Below, in pieces: positions 49,351 through 60,939 of a DNA stretch of 64,000 nt. The notes beneath the pieces are model-generated. The model was not told where the DNA came from. It did not search any database and saw only the letters and a program-made list of their open reading frames with translations. The position numbers and the translations under genes are program-made. This DNA is from Trametopsis cervina. Taxonomy: Eukaryota > Basidiomycota > Agaricomycetes > Polyporales > Irpicaceae. The DNA lies in the NCBI GenBank assembly GCA_022385755.1, contig MU278353.1, positions 581,000-644,999 on the forward strand. Reading direction: 5' to 3'. Numbering within the stretch: position 1 is the stretch's first letter; each line of letters starts with the position of its first letter.

Positions 49351-50743
49351 TTAGTGATGTCGCTTGGCTCCCAAGGCGGCATGGCGCTTGAACTTGCGGC
49401 CCCCACGGCACTGGCCAGTTGGAAGTGATGAGCCAGAGCTGGTCTTGGTTGACGGCGGCGCATGGGATGCGGAGGGTGAGCTGGTGGGGATAGAAACTGA
49501 AGGAGACACCGAAGGCGATGAGGGCGGTTCCGGCTTCTGCGATGGCGGTTGGGGCGCGTTGTTGTTGGTGCCGCCAGTACTCGAGCCTGCGCCGCTGAAA
49601 GCAGCAGCAGGCCCGGGGACGGTAAAGGAGTTGAAGCCGTCCTGCCATATATCCGGGAACTTGTAGTTGTTGTAAACACCAGGGATGCTGACCAACTCGG
49701 ACGCAGGGGGAGTAGTAGTGCCACTACCAGTGACTTCAACTTGACTACGGCCAAGTCAACCGCGAAAGAAACAAATTGACAACATGATCACTTACATGCA
49801 TTCGGGGTAGAACTGAGGCTGGTCTGCATCATGGAGGGCAATTCTGTACAATGAGAGATGTCAGCAGACTTATCAACCTCCTACCAAAGCTGCACCATAC
49901 AATTCGTGTCGTATCAGCTGCACGAATTGATTAGTAAACAATCTGTTGAGATGAAGAAATTGCATACATATTGGCCGGGCTTGAGCTCTTGAGGAATCGT
50001 CATGGATGAAGACAGGCCGTCTGTGGGATATATCGTAAGTAAAGAGCCATGAGGGACATACGACTGCAACCATACTCTGTATCAGCTTTGTAGAGGCCCA
50101 TACACCATTATCCAGGCCGTCAGCCTGGACTTTGAACCACTTGAGATCACCGGTGCCACTGGTCTTGCAGTTGTTCCCATCGCATGCAGCCATGTAGAAA
50201 AGCTCGGGGCCCAAATGATCTGTGACATGAAGTGAGCACAAAGTAGAACGCCTCGCTGGATGTAGAATCTGCACCATCGGGCCACTGAGAAAACCAGTCA
50301 GCATCGCATGCAGTGCCGTCGAGTATCAACTCACCCTGTTCATAGTGATGGTTACCGAGCTTCCGGCTGAGGCTTGGGCAACGATACCTGCGCCTTGTTG
50401 ACCACCAACATTGCAGGCGAGATCCGCAGAGTGGATATCAAGAACTGTTGTAGGGAGAGTTAAATTGTTCACATGTCTTCTAGAGAGCTGCAGCACACAC
50501 CAGGTCCATCATCCTGTACTTTGCGAGTGACCCGAGAAGGGACAGGGCTGGCGTAACTATAACGAACATGTCATGCTTAGAAACCTACCGGTGATACACA
50601 GACACTTACGGGTCGACAAAGGCGTCCCATGCAGGGTAGTTCTTGCCCTCTATCGTGACCGAGGCAAGAAAACCGTGTGCAGCCACGGAAGTAAAAGCGG
50701 AGAACACAGCCGCAGAAACAAAGAGCACCGTGGTTGGGATCAT
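49351..50743 (-). CDS. AA9 lytic polysaccharide monooxygenase
   Basis: Copper-dependent enzyme that oxidatively cleaves cellulose or related glucans. Nine exons (minus): 50610-50743, 50501-50556, 50335-50444, 50275-50284, 50076-50219, 49968-50020, 49901-49917, 49796-49843 and 49351-49744, total 321 aa. The signal peptide ends ...TSVAA, leaving His1 of HGFLASVTIEG as the copper-brace N-terminus. The second histidine lies in WPDDHLGPELFYMAAC, and the axial-Tyr region in IALHDADQPQFYPECIQVEV. A Ser/Pro-rich tail of about 80 residues ending in a basic His-rich stretch (FKRHAALGAKRHH) replaces a CBM1. Exons of 10 and 17 nt are needed to keep frame and motifs. Confidence 0.95.
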
Positions 50744-51296
50744 AATTGCGTCTGGTAAAGGAGTGCGTATAATGAGAGGCGGGGTTTAAAGAATGACGGA
50801 GGAGAGACAATCCAACACGAATGAGAAGGCAGTCAGCAAGAGCCGGCAGACAGGCCAAGGAGCTCGCGAAGTGGTGGTTGGAAAGAAAGTTGCAGGTCCG
50901 AGCTAGATGCCTTTAAACAACCGGTTCCCATCACCACAGCCCTGCTGCCATCTGATACTTTCCGTGTATCTTAGCATGACTTGTACTGATCATCATATTC
51001 TGAAAACAAGAAGGTTGTCTCTTGTCTCGGGAATATCGCGAGCTCATTCTGTATGCAGTAGCGAGAACAAAGGGTCATGGTGATCGTTTGTGATTATAAA
51101 CGCAGAATTTGTGATTCGCAATATTTGATCACACTAGGCGCCCTTTCTCCGTCCTCAATGTGCCAGATTTTCCATGCCCCTCGATCCATCCTCATCTATG
51201 CAAATAGCCCGAGAGATCATACAATACAGTAGAGTGCGGCCATAATTTAAGTCTAAAACATCTATAGGCGTGTTTGCGTGTAGTAGCCCCCGCAAT
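50744..51296. other. AA9 promoter and eEF3 3' region
   Basis: No gene seen. It should contain the AA9 promoter (read leftward) and the eEF3/New1 3' UTR. No regulatory site was assigned with confidence. Confidence 0.5.
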
Positions 51297-54200
51297 CTAA
51301 TCACTATCCGTATCCTCCGGCTTCGCGCCACCAAATGCCAGCCAGTTGAGCTTCCTGGCCTTCCGACGCTCCTCCTGTGCTTTGATCTGGTTACGCGTCA
51401 TCTTTTTCTTTTTCTTAAGCGGGGGCGTGTTTGCCCCTTTGTCTTCCGCCCCGCTGCCTGCAGGCGTTGCGGCGGTCGATCCGGCTGGTGTCTGCAGCCG
51501 CGAACGCGCGGGAGTATTCTGACCACTACCCTTCGGTGACTTTACGTCCGAAAACGCATCCTCCACGACGGCTGCCTTGCCTTGATGCGTCATGCGACCA
51601 TCATTGACATGCCAGATTTCAGGACCTGTAGTAGAAAAGTTCGGACGCTATTCCGTAGGGGCGGGAGAAAGTACTTACACAAGGCTTTCACGAACTCTTC
51701 GTTGTGGGAAATAATGACCTGTATGGGAACGATCAGCATACTGCGGAACATGCCCGACAGTGTCATCACTGCGTACCACAGCACCCGCCCAGTCACGAAT
51801 GGCAACAGCCAGACCACCCAAGGCTTCACGATCCAAGAAATTACTAGGTTCGTCAAGGACGCAGATCTGCATTCATATATGAGTTCAGCCAGCAAAAGAG
51901 AGCTTGATTAATGACAGTACCTGAGGGTTGTTCCACAAGCACGCAGCAATGACAAGCTTGATTTTTTGGCCTGCCGGGTGAGAACGTTTCAGCAATGAGC
52001 TGGAACTTCTGAACGGCAGTCTAACGCACCTCCAGACAGACCCGAAATCTCGTTATACTGCGCAATGTCACCATCTAACCCGATGTCTTCCAGATGTTTG
52101 CGGACGACGTGAGTCGCTGTATCCCGGAAGCCAGCACCCTCTCGCGATGCCTCGAGGTCGTCAAACTGCTGGATGAGCTTGATGAACCCTTTCTCGATCA
52201 ACTCCTCGCGGGGTACCCATGTATTGAATCTATGATCGAATCCTAGGAGGCGAAAATAAGCATAGACCGCAGATTCAACCACGCCATGGCCACGCACCGC
52301 GCCATTTAATTTCGTACTGGTACGACTTCTTCAGCTTCTGACGCCCCATTATCATCTGTGTATGGGCCGTCAATGAGAAACAAGACCGTTCCCAGCGACA
52401 TCCGCACCTCCATCTTACGTCTCTGGCCGTTTTTGCCGACGAACTCGACTTCAAGCTGGGCCTTCTCGGCATCTGTAAGAACTCTGGTCGCTTTCTCTAA
52501 AATTTCACCTGCAACGCCGCCTCAGCACACAAATCACGATGCAGGAGCCAGGCATTGAACGTACGGTCGTGTCCATCCTGGAATCGCCATTGGATGTACT
52601 GAATCGGAGTTTTCTCAAGGTGGCGCTCTAAGAGAGTTTCAGACTCGGATGAAACGACAGCGCGCCAGCGTCTCATAAACACGCACCGATGTGGTGTGTA
52701 GCATGTTGAGAGACATAACCGATCCGCAAAGCGGGGTGCTTGTACACAGATCCTTCCTGCGGCTCGGTCTCGCCCTAGCACCAACAAGGTCAGCCAGACA
52801 CCTCCAACACATCCCCCGGCCACTTACTGTCAAGAGCTTGATCAGCGTGGACTTCCCAGCACCGTTGGGACCGATGATTCCGACACGGCTGTCACGGCAC
52901 ATCCCGTTAGTAGAGACGAACCCCTGAGGACTTGGGAGACATACCTCGACAGAGACAATGCACAACTGACGTTATGCAGACTCGGCTTACTCCTTCCGGC
53001 ATACGTGAAGGTACAATTCGTCATTTTCAAGATTGCCCGAGTATTGCTGCGCACCCCCATGAGTGATCCGGGAGGCGGGAACGCGAATTTCACGGAAGTT
53101 GCCGCTAAGGTGTAGTAAGACTTTGCCTCGGGGTGCTTCTCCACGAAGGTTGATAAATTGCCGGGATAATAGGCTAGCTTCTTCGACTCGTAATGAATGA
53201 TATCCGTCGTCACTGTATCCAAGAAACTACAGAGCAAATCAGGAACACAGATAACGGCAATGACTTAGAAGCTTACCCTGAATCGTGACTGATAATTAAG
53301 CACGTAACCCGCTTCTGGGAAATTAGGTACTGCTCCAGCCATTGAACAGAAGCACGGTCTAACTGTGGCAGGGGGTGAACTTCAGTGACGGCAGATGAGG
53401 GGCAGAAGACCGAGCGCATACGTGATTAGTAGGCTGTTATCGCAACAGTAAGTGAGGGGCCGTCGTCGACGTAAGATTAGGCGTACCTCATCCAGCAGGA
53501 GCAGATCTGCATTATATAACATCGCTCGTGCGAGCTCCAGTTTCATCTTCCAACCTCCCGATAGACCACCGACCATATCAGCCTGACGTTCATCATCGAA
53601 ACCCACTTCGATAAGCTGCTGCCTAATTCTCTCCCGCGGCACGGAGGCGAGCTGCTTATCTGTTGCATCGCATTAGGTCAACCAACCGCAGCGAATAGGC
53701 ACGACCCACCTGACGCGATGAAATCAATGATCGAGAGCGACGTGTCCTCGCCCTGCAACGAGTGCTCGACCATGACGCAGCGCAGTTCGCTCTGTGGTGG
53801 GAAGTTCTCCACCTTACCATCGCGCAGTTGGCGCATGAGCGTTGATTTACCGGATCCGTTTGTACCCAAAATGCCGTACCGACGACCACGAATGAGGCGC
53901 AGAGATGTGTGCGACAAAAGCAGCAATGCACCGTATGCCAGCGAGAATATAGTGTCACAGAGAATCTCGCCCTCATCGTCATTTCCAACAGCGGTAGGTG
54001 CGTTTTTGGCCTGGATGTCGTTAGTACGTATACTTGTGCTTTATTGCTCAAATGCCCACCTGGTCTATGGCAACAAAGTGTGAGCGCACTTGCTCTGCGA
54101 ATGCGGTGCCTTCATCTCCACCTCCAGGAAACCATGGAGCAAAGTAAACGCCAACGCATCGCTTCCACTGCTTTGCATCAGACAAACGGCGTGCGAAAAT

Positions 54201-55560
54201 CAAATCCGCCGTGAGAGAAGAGACATATGCGATAATGTCTGCCAAAAGAGGGTGTCGAGGTGTGTGGGGACCATTTGGTAGACTTGTAGAGACAACAACA
54301 AGCTCCTGCGGTAATAGGGTAAGAATCGCAGTACGGACATATTCTGTTTCTTCTGCGATGTTCCTCTGGAGTGGAGGGGGAGCGTCTTTCGAAGCTCCAG
54401 ATTTGGTAAGGGTGATTAACGCGGTCTCGGCGAACGCGCGAACCTGACAAAAGATGAGTTCGGATGGATGGACACATTCGCTATAGGAATTGGCATACCT
54501 CTGGGAACGCAGCTCCTTTTGCAATCTTCTCGACACCATCGAAAAGAGGGCTGAGATACGTTGCCGCGATCGTAGGGTCACGGACGAGCTTGACTAAGTT
54601 ATCGATTACAACTACAGTCCTCCTTTGGACCTCCATGCTGCGGTCGTTGAGGGCGCGGATGAGAAGTGGTACTAATACAGCGAGTGCGGGTGCGGTGACT
54701 TCGGCTACAAATGTTGTGGATGATAATGACTTGATACAGGCTGGCACGGAATCCGGATTCGACATGCACTTGACAAGGGCAGGAATGTGGGGAGTGAGAT
54801 CAGGGTTGGCAAGACTGCTGCACAGCGCAGTGGCACATTTATTGGCAGCGGATGACACCTTACGGAACGGGATGAACATGAGTACAGAACATGTCATCGA
54901 GTGGACTCACTTCAGCTTTCGTATCATGCATCGCGGCTTCTACCCTCGGAATTGTGATCGCAAGTTGCTCAGCTACAGCATCTCTTGCGTGCGGAACAAA
55001 CGATTTCATGGCATCCAGGGCACCAACTTTCGTCCTCCATTTGCCTTTGTCCAGGATATCCTCGAGGGTACGGAAGACTATGCCTGTGGCTTCTGGAGGG
55101 AAGAGTTTGAGGATAGATTTGGTCGCTGCCGCTGCTGCGCTGCGAACGACCTCGCCCTTATCCATGTATAGATCGAAGAGAACCGAAAGCGAAGATAGCA
55201 ATAGAGGTCCGCTGGGGGGACCAAGCACCTGAGCCAGTGCTTCGTAAGCCATAGCTGCTGACTCGCGTTCATAGCCAGATTTTTTGTTCGTGGCGAATCC
55301 TTGGAGACTCTGAAGTATGTTCGCATCACTGGTAACATGGTCAGTCGTTATAGGAAATAACCTGCTTTTTGCGTACCTCAAATTTTCGATACCAAACTTG
55401 TTGATTTCTCGCGCAAGGCGATCAGCAGCGGCCTTCGCATCTAGTGTATCTACTCAGAGACTCCTCGTCTGAGGTTGTTTCTTTACGCACCAGGAGCTGT
55501 TGGAGCAGTACGAAGAGCCTCTAACAATGTCCCAAACTGGGTGTCCGAAGGGGCAGGCAT
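51297..55560 (-). CDS. eEF3/New1-type ABC translation factor
   Basis: Fungal-specific ribosome-bound ATPase acting in translation elongation (eEF3: E-site tRNA release) or termination/recycling (New1). Many introns; protein about 1,100 aa. The N-terminal half is HEAT repeats (SLQGFATNKKSGYERESAAM, TFVAEVTAPALAVLVPLL). NBD1 has Walker A GILGTNGSGKST, signature GGLSGGWKMKLELARAM and Walker B LLLLDEPTNHLD. NBD2 has Walker A GIIGPNGAGKSTLIKLL, a chromodomain-type insert (QKLKKSYQYEIKWRGFDHR) and signature GLSGGQKIKLVIAA, then CVLDEPSNFLD. The lysine-rich tail ends ARKLNWLAFGGAKPEDTDSD. The PTNH after Walker B is encoded alone by a 12-nt exon (53422-53433). eEF3 versus New1 is not settled; an N-terminal prion-like region is absent. 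Start at 55560, divergent from the next gene. Confidence 0.93.
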
Positions 55561-56232
55561 TGCGACTGGTGACATCGATTAGAGAGAAGGTAGGGACGGG
55601 GAAGGAGGCCGTGCAAAGCACCAAAGCGCGGGTTTGCGCTAAACAAGAGATCTAGAGTACTGATTCAAGCGCGCTCCGTAAACGCGGATCTGTTGTCGCA
55701 GAGGGGAGCTGAAGTCGTGAAGGAGGTCGTAGAAAACAAGTCGATAGCAAAAAGCCACAACACATTTCTTGGAGAGGTCAGTTTAGACGCCCATAAAAAT
55801 TTGGCACGTGCGTCGTGACTTTCGGCGTTCGCCGTGTTACACGGCGGTAATGACAAAGATGACGCTGGCTGTGCCACCACCGCTCTCTCTTGCATCCCGA
55901 GTTCCAGCCTGACTTTCACGGTGCACACCCTTGTCCCTCTCGCGGTAGGACAAACTCCGACGGTTGAAGAAACACCATTGCAGTGCTTGAGTTTTCCATA
56001 GACTGCTTGATCAGTCTGATAATAGAAAAGATACCCAGTTTTGTGTAGTGCTTATCAGCGGTGAGTGGCCAACCGGGTTCTGCGCATGTGGGAAACAACT
56101 CAGTTCTACCATCAGGCTCCTGCTCGACGGATCAGTGGGTACGGTCGAAGGCGTTCTTGCTCGTGTGCATCACAGCTATCAACATGGTCCACCCATGTGT
56201 ACTAGGAAAGAACCGCGTTGACAACGCAAATC
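55561..56232. other. Divergent promoter region
   Basis: Between the eEF3/New1-type gene (minus) and the membrane protein (plus). The first 250 bases contain short direct C/T stretches; no gene seen. Confidence 0.45.
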
Positions 56233-57499
56233 ATGGCACTTTCATGCGGTGCTGTGGCTGCTCCAGCCCGCAGTTATCATGGGCACGACGGCTATATTAG
56301 CCATTTACGACAGGATTATGCTCCCAGGCCTCCTCTTCCTCCTGAATACTCGCAGACGGGCAAGTTCGAGCCCTGCGCATAATCAGCATCGGCCGCCATG
56401 AGCCCAACCGCGCACGCCCCGAGCACGGCAGGTATCCACACTCTAGTTCGCGAGCGACAAAATTGACCGCTAGTCGCTACCAGGTCGTCCTCAAGCGCAG
56501 CCTTCCAATTCCAATCACTGCCTTCGCTGGCAGTATCGTAGGGGGAGTTGTCATTATAGGCCTGATGATCACGATATTGGTCGTGGCCTATAGAAAGCTT
56601 CTGCGGCCTCGCAAGGCAAACGTATGGCGAATCTCAGGGCCATTGTCTGTAGAGCATTCTGAGGCCCGTGAAGCCCTAATGAAGCTATCGCACGCCAGGC
56701 AGGCATCCAATATAACCGTCTCCTCGGGTGGTTACACCGATGCCCCTCAGCGTCGCTCTGTGTCGGAGCGTCACCCCTCTGGTCTTCCCATCTGGAGGGT
56801 CTCTGCTGCATCGTCTCAGACAAACTCTTCATTACAAGGGATTGTTATCGAGGAGAAACCTGAGAAGCCAGCCGCGGCGGTGAAGATGCTAGCAGTCAAT
56901 GCCCACCACAGGCGCTCTCTCGACGCCGAGACGGCAAGCCTGTATTCATGCGTCTCTGCCCCGTTAGATTACCACGAGAAATTGTTCAGCCTACCGCTCA
57001 TGGCGCTCGACCCTAATATGCCTGCATCTGCGCCTGCATGGATTTCTGCAACGCCCCAAAGCACAGTCATCAAATCCTTCTCCGGCCTCCCTCCTCCGAG
57101 CTCGCGCGGATCACCTGCTACCAGGCGGCTTTCGTCCTCTGGTGTGTCCCGGGCAAAACTAACCAGGTGTGCCTTACGTCTTGATCGCTCACTAGGTGAC
57201 TTTCGCTAATTACACGTTGTGATCGCAGAAAGCATAGTGATCGTGTATCCACGGCCAACCCACGTACACCGCAGGCCACCCACACTCCTTGGTCCCGCAG
57301 AGCCGTGGCTCACCCTCCCACCCAAATCCACTGGCTGACTCAAGGCGCAGAGAACGCATCCCCCCCGGTTGTTGCCCCCCAGCCGGTGGCAGATCATTCC
57401 TCGCTACCATCAGTCACCCCCCTCATTTTACCATCTGTCGCTCCTCTCAACATCCGTAGCAAGACGACGACGAGGAAAGACAACCACCCGAGCTTGTAG
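56233..57499 (+). CDS. Single-pass membrane protein of unknown function
   Basis: Not recognised. Exons 56233-56363, 56432-57166 and 57229-57499 give 378 aa. About 60 residues precede one clear transmembrane helix (AFAGSIVGGVVIIGLMITIL) followed by a basic RKLLRPRK stop-transfer, so the long Ser/Pro-rich C-terminal part is probably cytosolic. No obvious signal peptide precedes the helix unless MALSCGAVAAPA acts weakly. The first intron uses a GTTCGA donor; an alternative start at 56398 would need a 38-nt intron. The layout (short outside, one helix, long disordered inside) resembles fungal wall-stress-sensor-like or SKG6-type proteins, but no domain supports that. Confidence 0.6.
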
Positions 57500-58179
57500 G
57501 CATGTCGACGCGCTCGCCACAACGAGCATGATTGAAGCCCGACTACGCAGGGGGAAATTCGTTCCGACTGCATGATCCACCTCCTGCGATCTTGATCTTT
57601 GATGCGCACCTGGGTTTCAGGTGTCGAAGAGTTGAACGTTGCCTGTCAAGGGCAGGAATAGATTTTGTCCTTCAGTGCCTCAAGCTGATTGCATCAATTC
57701 ACTGCGGCGTGGCGTCTTTTTTGGACTGTATGATCATCGTCTGGGTATCCCATCTGTAATCCACTGTCCCTTTGCTACTTCTTCCATGACGTACCAAGGG
57801 ATCGCTGTAGCAATAGACGTCAAGTATTTATCTTATCGTTTACTCGGTAGCGACGAACAAGTTCAAGTTGATTGTCGACTACATGTCTGTGTCGAGAGTA
57901 AATATTACATACATGTTACTTCTGAGTCCGATGTTTGCCCTTCCAGGGGTTGATACAGCTAATAAATAATGGTGCAGTAGAGCCCTGTAAAATCGTAACG
58001 ATGCGATGATGATGCCAAATAAGGATAGTGTGCGAGATGGGATAGATAGGCTTGCGAGAGGTGAGACTGAGAAACGTGAGGAATGCGTGTAATAAGTTAG
58101 TAGGTCCTGTGTGCCGGCAACGAATAAATAACAATAATATGGTCATGCACTTTGGATTAGCGCGTCTTGATGTATCGGA
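57500..58179. other. Convergent 3' region, no gene seen
   Basis: Between the membrane protein gene (plus) and the zinc-finger gene (minus). Short frames only. Confidence 0.55.
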
Positions 58180-59213
58180 TTAGCTTCGACGCGAAGTCTG
58201 GCTCTGCGAACTACGTGTAGAGCCACTGTCGCCTCGGCTGTGGGCGGCACTCGCACTGGCGGCTGCTGACTCGCTGGTGTCGCTTTCATATTCTTCCTGC
58301 TGTTCCGGAAGTGCATTCGCCTGTCTTGTGTGTACACGGGAGTGGCGACGCATGTTGCTCTGCACGCTGAAACTACGCCCGCATCCTTCGAATGGACAGA
58401 CGTAAGCTGCCGGGCAGAAATCAACAGTGTCAGTCATTCGGGCACATGTCCGGTCTCGACGATCGTGGGAACTTACGCCTTTCACCCGTATGCGTGTTCA
58501 TATGAATCTACAATGCGTCAAAAAAACACCGTTCTCTGTAAGATGCACATCATGGCATTGAGCAGCACTTACCTTGAGGCTCGAGGGTCGTGTGAACCCT
58601 TTCCCACACCAATCACACTCGTATCGGCCAGGTTGCACAGACGGCCTCTCCGCCGCAGAATCGGTGCCTCTGCTCCCCGAACTGGGTTGCGAGGGCGGGT
58701 GGGAAAGTTGGGGCAGGGGCTGTGAGGCAGCATATGGATATCCGCTCGTAGCAAGAGCGTTAGGATCAATGTGTCGAGGCATCATCACGGAGGGATGACC
58801 GTAAGCAGGAAAGGCTGGATGATTGGGATGAGCGGCCGAGCGATACGCTGGCTCGGAGATTGTTCTGGCCTGTAGTGCTGGGGAGGCAGACCGTCCCTGT
58901 TCAAACCCGGGGTGCGATCGTCCAGGGTGGGATGGCCATGCTGCTCCGGGGTGAGAGTGAGTGGAAGCATCGTCAGAAAGGCTGAGACGATGCAGCGGAA
59001 TTCGAGGCGACGACGATGCCGAGGACTGTTGCGAATGTACGTGATTATGCGGAGGTACAATAGTCTGTGAGAGCTCGGCTAATGGGCTGTCAGTACTTGC
59101 CAGCGGGGATGAGGGACCAAGTCCCGCGTACCTGCAAAAATATCCCTTATAGGCGGGAGTGTTGGCCGCTGTTCGTCACGTCGAGACATATCGTTGGACT
59201 GTGAGGAAGACAT
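58180..59213 (-). CDS. C2H2 zinc-finger transcription factor
   Basis: Exons (minus) 59132-59213, 58573-59078, 58477-58507 and 58180-58406 give 281 aa. Two tandem C2H2 fingers near the C-terminus: YECDWCGKGFTRPSSLKIHM...H, linker TGERP, then YVCPFEGCGRSFSVQSNMRR...H. The fingers are split over three exons, one of only 31 nt that codes for the canonical HTGER linker. The N-terminal 170 residues are Pro/Ser/His-rich, with RPTLPPIRDIF near the start, a motif that recurs in similar two-finger fungal regulators. The C-terminus is acidic then Ser-rich. It is probably a nuclear DNA-binding regulator; its target is unknown. Confidence 0.9.
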
Positions 59214-59390
59214 GCTTGGAGCGGACGTAGGAAAGGGAAGAGGATGCAGCCGAACGCGTTGCCAAGATGCAAATCTAAGCGGGCATATATATGACTACGC
59301 GGACTGTTACGGCAGTGCATGAAGAGATGATTATAATCGCGCCCGATAGTTCAGGCGATCGTGTGTCGCTGAAGTGGATCGGCGAAGCCT

Positions 59391-59811
59391 TCAACGCAGG
59401 TGATAGGCAGACACACACAAATCTGTGCCAGCGTGTGGGCAGACGCGGCGGTAGCTAAGATCATAGCAGGGAGACGGCGATCATGTTGGTAGTACGCTCG
59501 GTCCATGCAGGAGTCAACGCACTTACTGCTCGTTGAGATCATTCCAGATGGCTACAAAGACCTGCGGCCGGTTTCCTCCTGCTGTCTGACAGATGCGCTC
59601 CGACTGCCACTGAAGCAGGGCGGTCGTTAACAATGGCTTAGCAATGGGAAGAAGTGATCGACTGCGAGTAAAGGGATGATTGACGCACCGGTGATCAGGT
59701 GGCTGTGCTACTATCCACACAACGGTTGGTTTGTGTACTGATTATGTCGTCGAGGTTGCGGATATCGCAAGGCTGCGCACCTGCAGTACCGATAATGTCA
59801 CTTGTAGGCAT
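59391..59811 (-). CDS. Possible small gene, function unknown
   Basis: Not recognised. Three exons (minus) 59781-59811, 59527-59710 and 59391-59454, with donors GTGCGC and GTAAGT and acceptors ATAG and TTAG, give 92 aa in consistent phase. The protein begins MPTSDIIGTAVAQPPDHRC and has a helix-like stretch LLTTALLQWQSERICQTAG followed by VFVAIWNDLNEHYRRVC. Splice signals and phase support a gene, but there is no homology to judge by, and it could be the decayed remainder of a larger one. Confidence 0.35.
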
Positions 59812-60329
59812 GCTTTGATCCTTCGCATCATGCGCGATGTACATTAATGAGCAACGGGCAAGGCGGCACGCGCTGTTGGATGCAATAACGCAAAGCGGTC
59901 CCGCGATGGTGCTCCCAACTCAGGACTCGGAGAGACGACAGCCGTGCTGTTTCCTTCTGCAAACGCAACCAGAAGCGCGCACCGAATATCTGATCCCGGG
60001 TGTGTCACAAGTCTTTACGACCGCCCAACCACGGAGCCTTGAAGTTTTGAAGGCTGTGTTGTGTTCGAGGCGAATCTTAGTTGCTTGATTGCTTCGTGCA
60101 GACCAAGGGTTTGGGCGCGATGATCACCGCCGTATACGAAAATCTCGCATTGCATTTCACACTGTGTATGTACCATTTGCACACCTGCGGCTGCGTTGAA
60201 GCCGCGTACCATTGCGTCTGTATCCCATCACGAGTGGCTGTACAGGCCAGTAACTTCCGGATGGAGGGAGTGGGACCGCCCGCAACCAGCGCAAAGGATA
60301 CGTAATTGCTAGCAGGTTGCATTAACAGT
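59812..60329. other. Intergenic, no gene seen
   Basis: Open frames on both strands (plus 59837-60088, minus 60077-60409) show no recognisable sequence, and the latter overlaps the BolA gene. Confidence 0.5.
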
Positions 60330-60939
60330 CTATTGCGGGTCGGTCTTCTGTGCTTCTTCAGGTGTCTTAGTCTTGAGAGATAGAGCGTGTAAGCCCTGTG
60401 CGAATTCATCAGAGAGCGCGGTATGAATCATTCTGTGCCTCTGTATTGTGGTCTGTGTGGTTAATGAGTTCGAAACAAGAGCTAGTTAGCAGTCCTAACG
60501 AGTGCACTCGCTTTGGAGAGACGCGTACCTTGCCCTTGAATTCATCTGAGACGAGATTCACAGAAAAGTCTGTATCCAGATTGACAGAGCAATGAACTCA
60601 CGATACACCGCATATCGTCGCTTAACGGCTTACGTGTCTCCCCATTCGCTCCTCCAGATGCTCTCATTGCTGCGTGGTGTCTGTGCTGCCACGAATCGTT
60701 GGTGATGATCAGCTCCGACGGATGAAACAGTGTCGTAAGCTGGAAAGGTTAGAGGATCCTGTAAGTAAGGGGCGCAAGTGCTGTGGCAAAATGCGTACTT
60801 TCTCTCGAATTGACACTTCCACAGGCCCCGGCTGTTCAGATGACATATGCAGAGTCCGTCGAGACAGGATCGCAGACGCGGTTGAGTAGGAGGGACGGTT
60901 TCTAAACGACAAGATGCCTTGTCGCAGGAGAGTCTGCAT
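60330..60939 (-). CDS. BolA family protein, probably mitochondrial (BOL1-like)
   Basis: Exons (minus) 60799-60939, 60634-60739, 60529-60569 and 60330-60452 give 136 aa. The N-terminus MQTLLRQGILSFRNRPSYST is rich in R, S and hydrophobic residues without acidic ones, typical of a mitochondrial presequence, and an inner ATG (HMSSEQ) may mark the mature or cytosolic form. The BolA fold shows LTTLFHPSELIITNDSWQHR, the variable loop HHAAMRASGGANGETHF, FKGKTTIQRHRMIHTAL and HALSLKTKTPEEA. The family's conserved histidine (RHRMIH) that co-binds Fe-S clusters with monothiol glutaredoxins is present. Predicted role is Fe-S cluster delivery. Confidence 0.93.
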
